Assembly (NCBI GenBank): GCA_001600615.1
Contig: BCKK01000001.1
Span: 2,023,082 to 2,087,081, forward strand
Direction of reading: 5' to 3'
Source: Dioszegia crocea
Lineage: Eukaryota; Basidiomycota; Tremellomycetes; Tremellales; Bulleribasidiaceae
DNA: 64,000 nt
The notes under the pieces were generated by a model, which saw only the letters and a list, made by a program, of their open reading frames with translations, ran no database searches and was not told the DNA's origin. A program made the translations under genes and the position numbers. This document shows positions 62,808 through 64,000 of this stretch, piece after piece (position 1 is the stretch's first letter; each line of letters starts with the position of its first letter).

Positions 62808-63788
62808 ATGGCTTCAGCTTTCCACCACACAGAGCCCAAGGTCGGCAACATGCCCAACGCTCGCCACTCCAACGCCTCACTGTCTCACACAGTCAACGAT
62901 GCCGAGCATGGTCAGGTGTACTCCCACCCACAATACCCCACATCAGATGCGAATGGATACAAGGGAACAGGCGGTGGAGTCTCCAGATTCATAACGCCTG
63001 GTGGTCACCCACTAGACAGCTCTCAGCCTGCTTTCCCAGTATACCACCGACGGTAAGCTTCTAGCACTTCCCCTGGGTATGTTCTGAATCACGCTGATGA
63101 AGCAGGTTCGGTAACCCTGCCCCCCTTGGTCTACTTGCTTTCGGAGCCACCACATTCATCCTATCCATGTACAACGTCCGCGCTCGTGGTGTCCTTGAGC
63201 CCAACGTCGTACTCGGTATGGCCCTTGGATATGGAGGTCTGGTTCAATTGATTGCTGGTATTCAGGAATGGTAAGTCCGATCATGTACGACATTCAATGC
63301 CTGATGCTGATCCTGCAGGGCATGCGGCAACTCCTTCGGTGCAACCGCCTTCTCCAGTTACGGTGGTTTCTGGTTCAGTTTCGGATCCCTCTACCTACCA
63401 TTCTTCGGTATCGCTGGTAAGTATCCTCTTCTGTCTGATCTTCTACACACGCTAACATCTTACAGAGGCATACGGCAACAACACCCAGGAGTTCAAGAAC
63501 GCTCTCGGTATCTACCTCGCCGCATGGGCCATCGTCACCATGATCTTCTTCGCTGCCACCCTGAAATCATCCATCGCCCTCTCATCCCTCTTCTTCTTCC
63601 TCACAGTCACCTTCTGGCTCCTGTGTGCCGGTGAGCTCGCCAACTCCCTCAACTGCCAGCGTGCAGGTGGTGCCTTCGGTATCCTCACTGCGGCTATCGC
63701 TGGGTACACTGCACTGGCGGGTCTGTTGACCAAGGACACTAGCCACTTCAAGATCCCCGTTGGAAACTTGTCCCGGGGTCAGGACTAA
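62808..63788 (+). CDS. Acetate/ammonia-type transporter, GPR1/FUN34/YaaH (ATO) family
   Basis: ATO proteins (Ato1/Ady2, Ato2) import acetate/succinate in fungi; expression is usually repressed by glucose. Four exons, about 275 residues. The N-terminus is a Ser/His-rich cytosolic tail (MASAFHHTEPKVGNMPNARH). Then six TM helices: the family motif FGNPAPLGLLAFGATTFILS, EPNVVLGMALGYGGLVQLIA, GATAFSSYGGFWFSFGSLYL, ALGIYLAAWAIVTMIFFAAT, IALSSLFFFLTVTFWLLCAG and GAFGILTAAIAGYTALAGLL. The NPxPLGL motif and GGFW are diagnostic. It ends at KIPVGNLSRGQD. The start is the first ATG after a C/A-rich leader and 104 bp after the TATA box. Confidence 0.95.
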
Positions 63789-64000
63789 GTGGAGGTGGAG
63801 TGGAAGAGTGGAAGTGCGGTCGACTAGTCAGGGAGTGTTCGAGAAGTAAGATTCAAATGTAGCCCAAGTATAACGTTCCGAAATGTAATTGATTTGCTTC
63901 AGCTTTCCTAATCTGGCGCACGGTATTTTGTTCTCACGGTGTCCATTATATACTTAACTTGAGGAGCTACATGGCCGGCCACCTTCTAAATCCCATCGCA
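63789..64000. other. 3' flank (right edge)
   Basis: 3' UTR and flank of the ATO gene; nothing else seen. Confidence 0.4.

Overview
The window looks like nuclear DNA of a basidiomycete yeast, most likely a tremellomycete (Cryptococcus/Kwoniella/Tremella-like). Nearly every gene carries many introns of about 45-60 nt with GT(A/G)AGT-like donors and a CTGAC/CTAAC-type branch site just before the acceptor. Genes are densely packed on both strands, and the gene set is typical of fungi: a velvet regulator, TVP38, OST5, an ATO acetate transporter and a CPL1-like secreted Cys-rich protein. I joined exons by eye using splice signals and reading-frame continuity. The ends of most genes are well supported; individual splice sites are not verified.

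Layout. 0.9-9.1 kb: SNX3 (-), the ubiquitin hydrolase UBP14 (+), TVP38 (+) and a hot-dog thioesterase-like protein (-). 9.5-17.6 kb: three long minus-strand genes, namely an EOS1-like membrane protein, a signal-peptide/single-TM protein with two internal copies of a Cys/Trp-containing module, and a SAP-like Ser-rich protein. 17.6-20.1 kb is a long gene-free interval in front of a velvet regulator (20.1-21.1 kb, +). 21.7-27.5 kb: an unnamed 94-residue protein (-), tropomyosin (+), a thioredoxin-like tail-anchored protein (-), a CZIB/UPF0587 zinc protein (+) and an intron-containing tRNA-Gly(GCC) (-). 28.7-38.4 kb: MED5-like Mediator subunit (-), V-ATPase subunit F (+), BCAS2/SPF27 (-), class I histone deacetylase (+) and a Ran1-family kinase (-). 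38.4-41.3 kb has no convincing gene. 41.3-44.2 kb: OST5 (-) and an LCB3-type sphingoid-base phosphatase (+).

44.4-52.4 kb holds two tandem alanyl-tRNA synthetase genes. The first is intact and appears to encode mitochondrial and cytosolic forms from two in-frame AUGs. The second lacks the presequence and has two in-frame stops in the editing domain. 52.9-63.8 kb: CPL1-like secreted protein (+), QCR6 (+), MVP1 (-), a TBC1D20/GYP8-type Rab GAP with a C-terminal membrane anchor (+), MTC1-like (+) and an ATO/GPR1-FUN34-YaaH acetate transporter (+).

The genes are a mix of housekeeping and regulatory functions, not a pathway cluster. Endomembrane trafficking (SNX3, MVP1, TVP38, GYP8, MTC1-like, VMA7) and transcription/RNA processing (MED5, HDAC, velvet, BCAS2) are well represented. 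I found no CRISPR, transposon, secondary-metabolite cluster or defence island. The strongest points for follow-up are the decaying or re-spliced AlaRS paralog, the altered inositol-phosphate pocket of the deacetylase, the tropomyosin gene whose start and stop codons are each cut off by introns, and two GC-AG introns. Unresolved bases (n) occur at 38992, 59445, 59452 and 59455.
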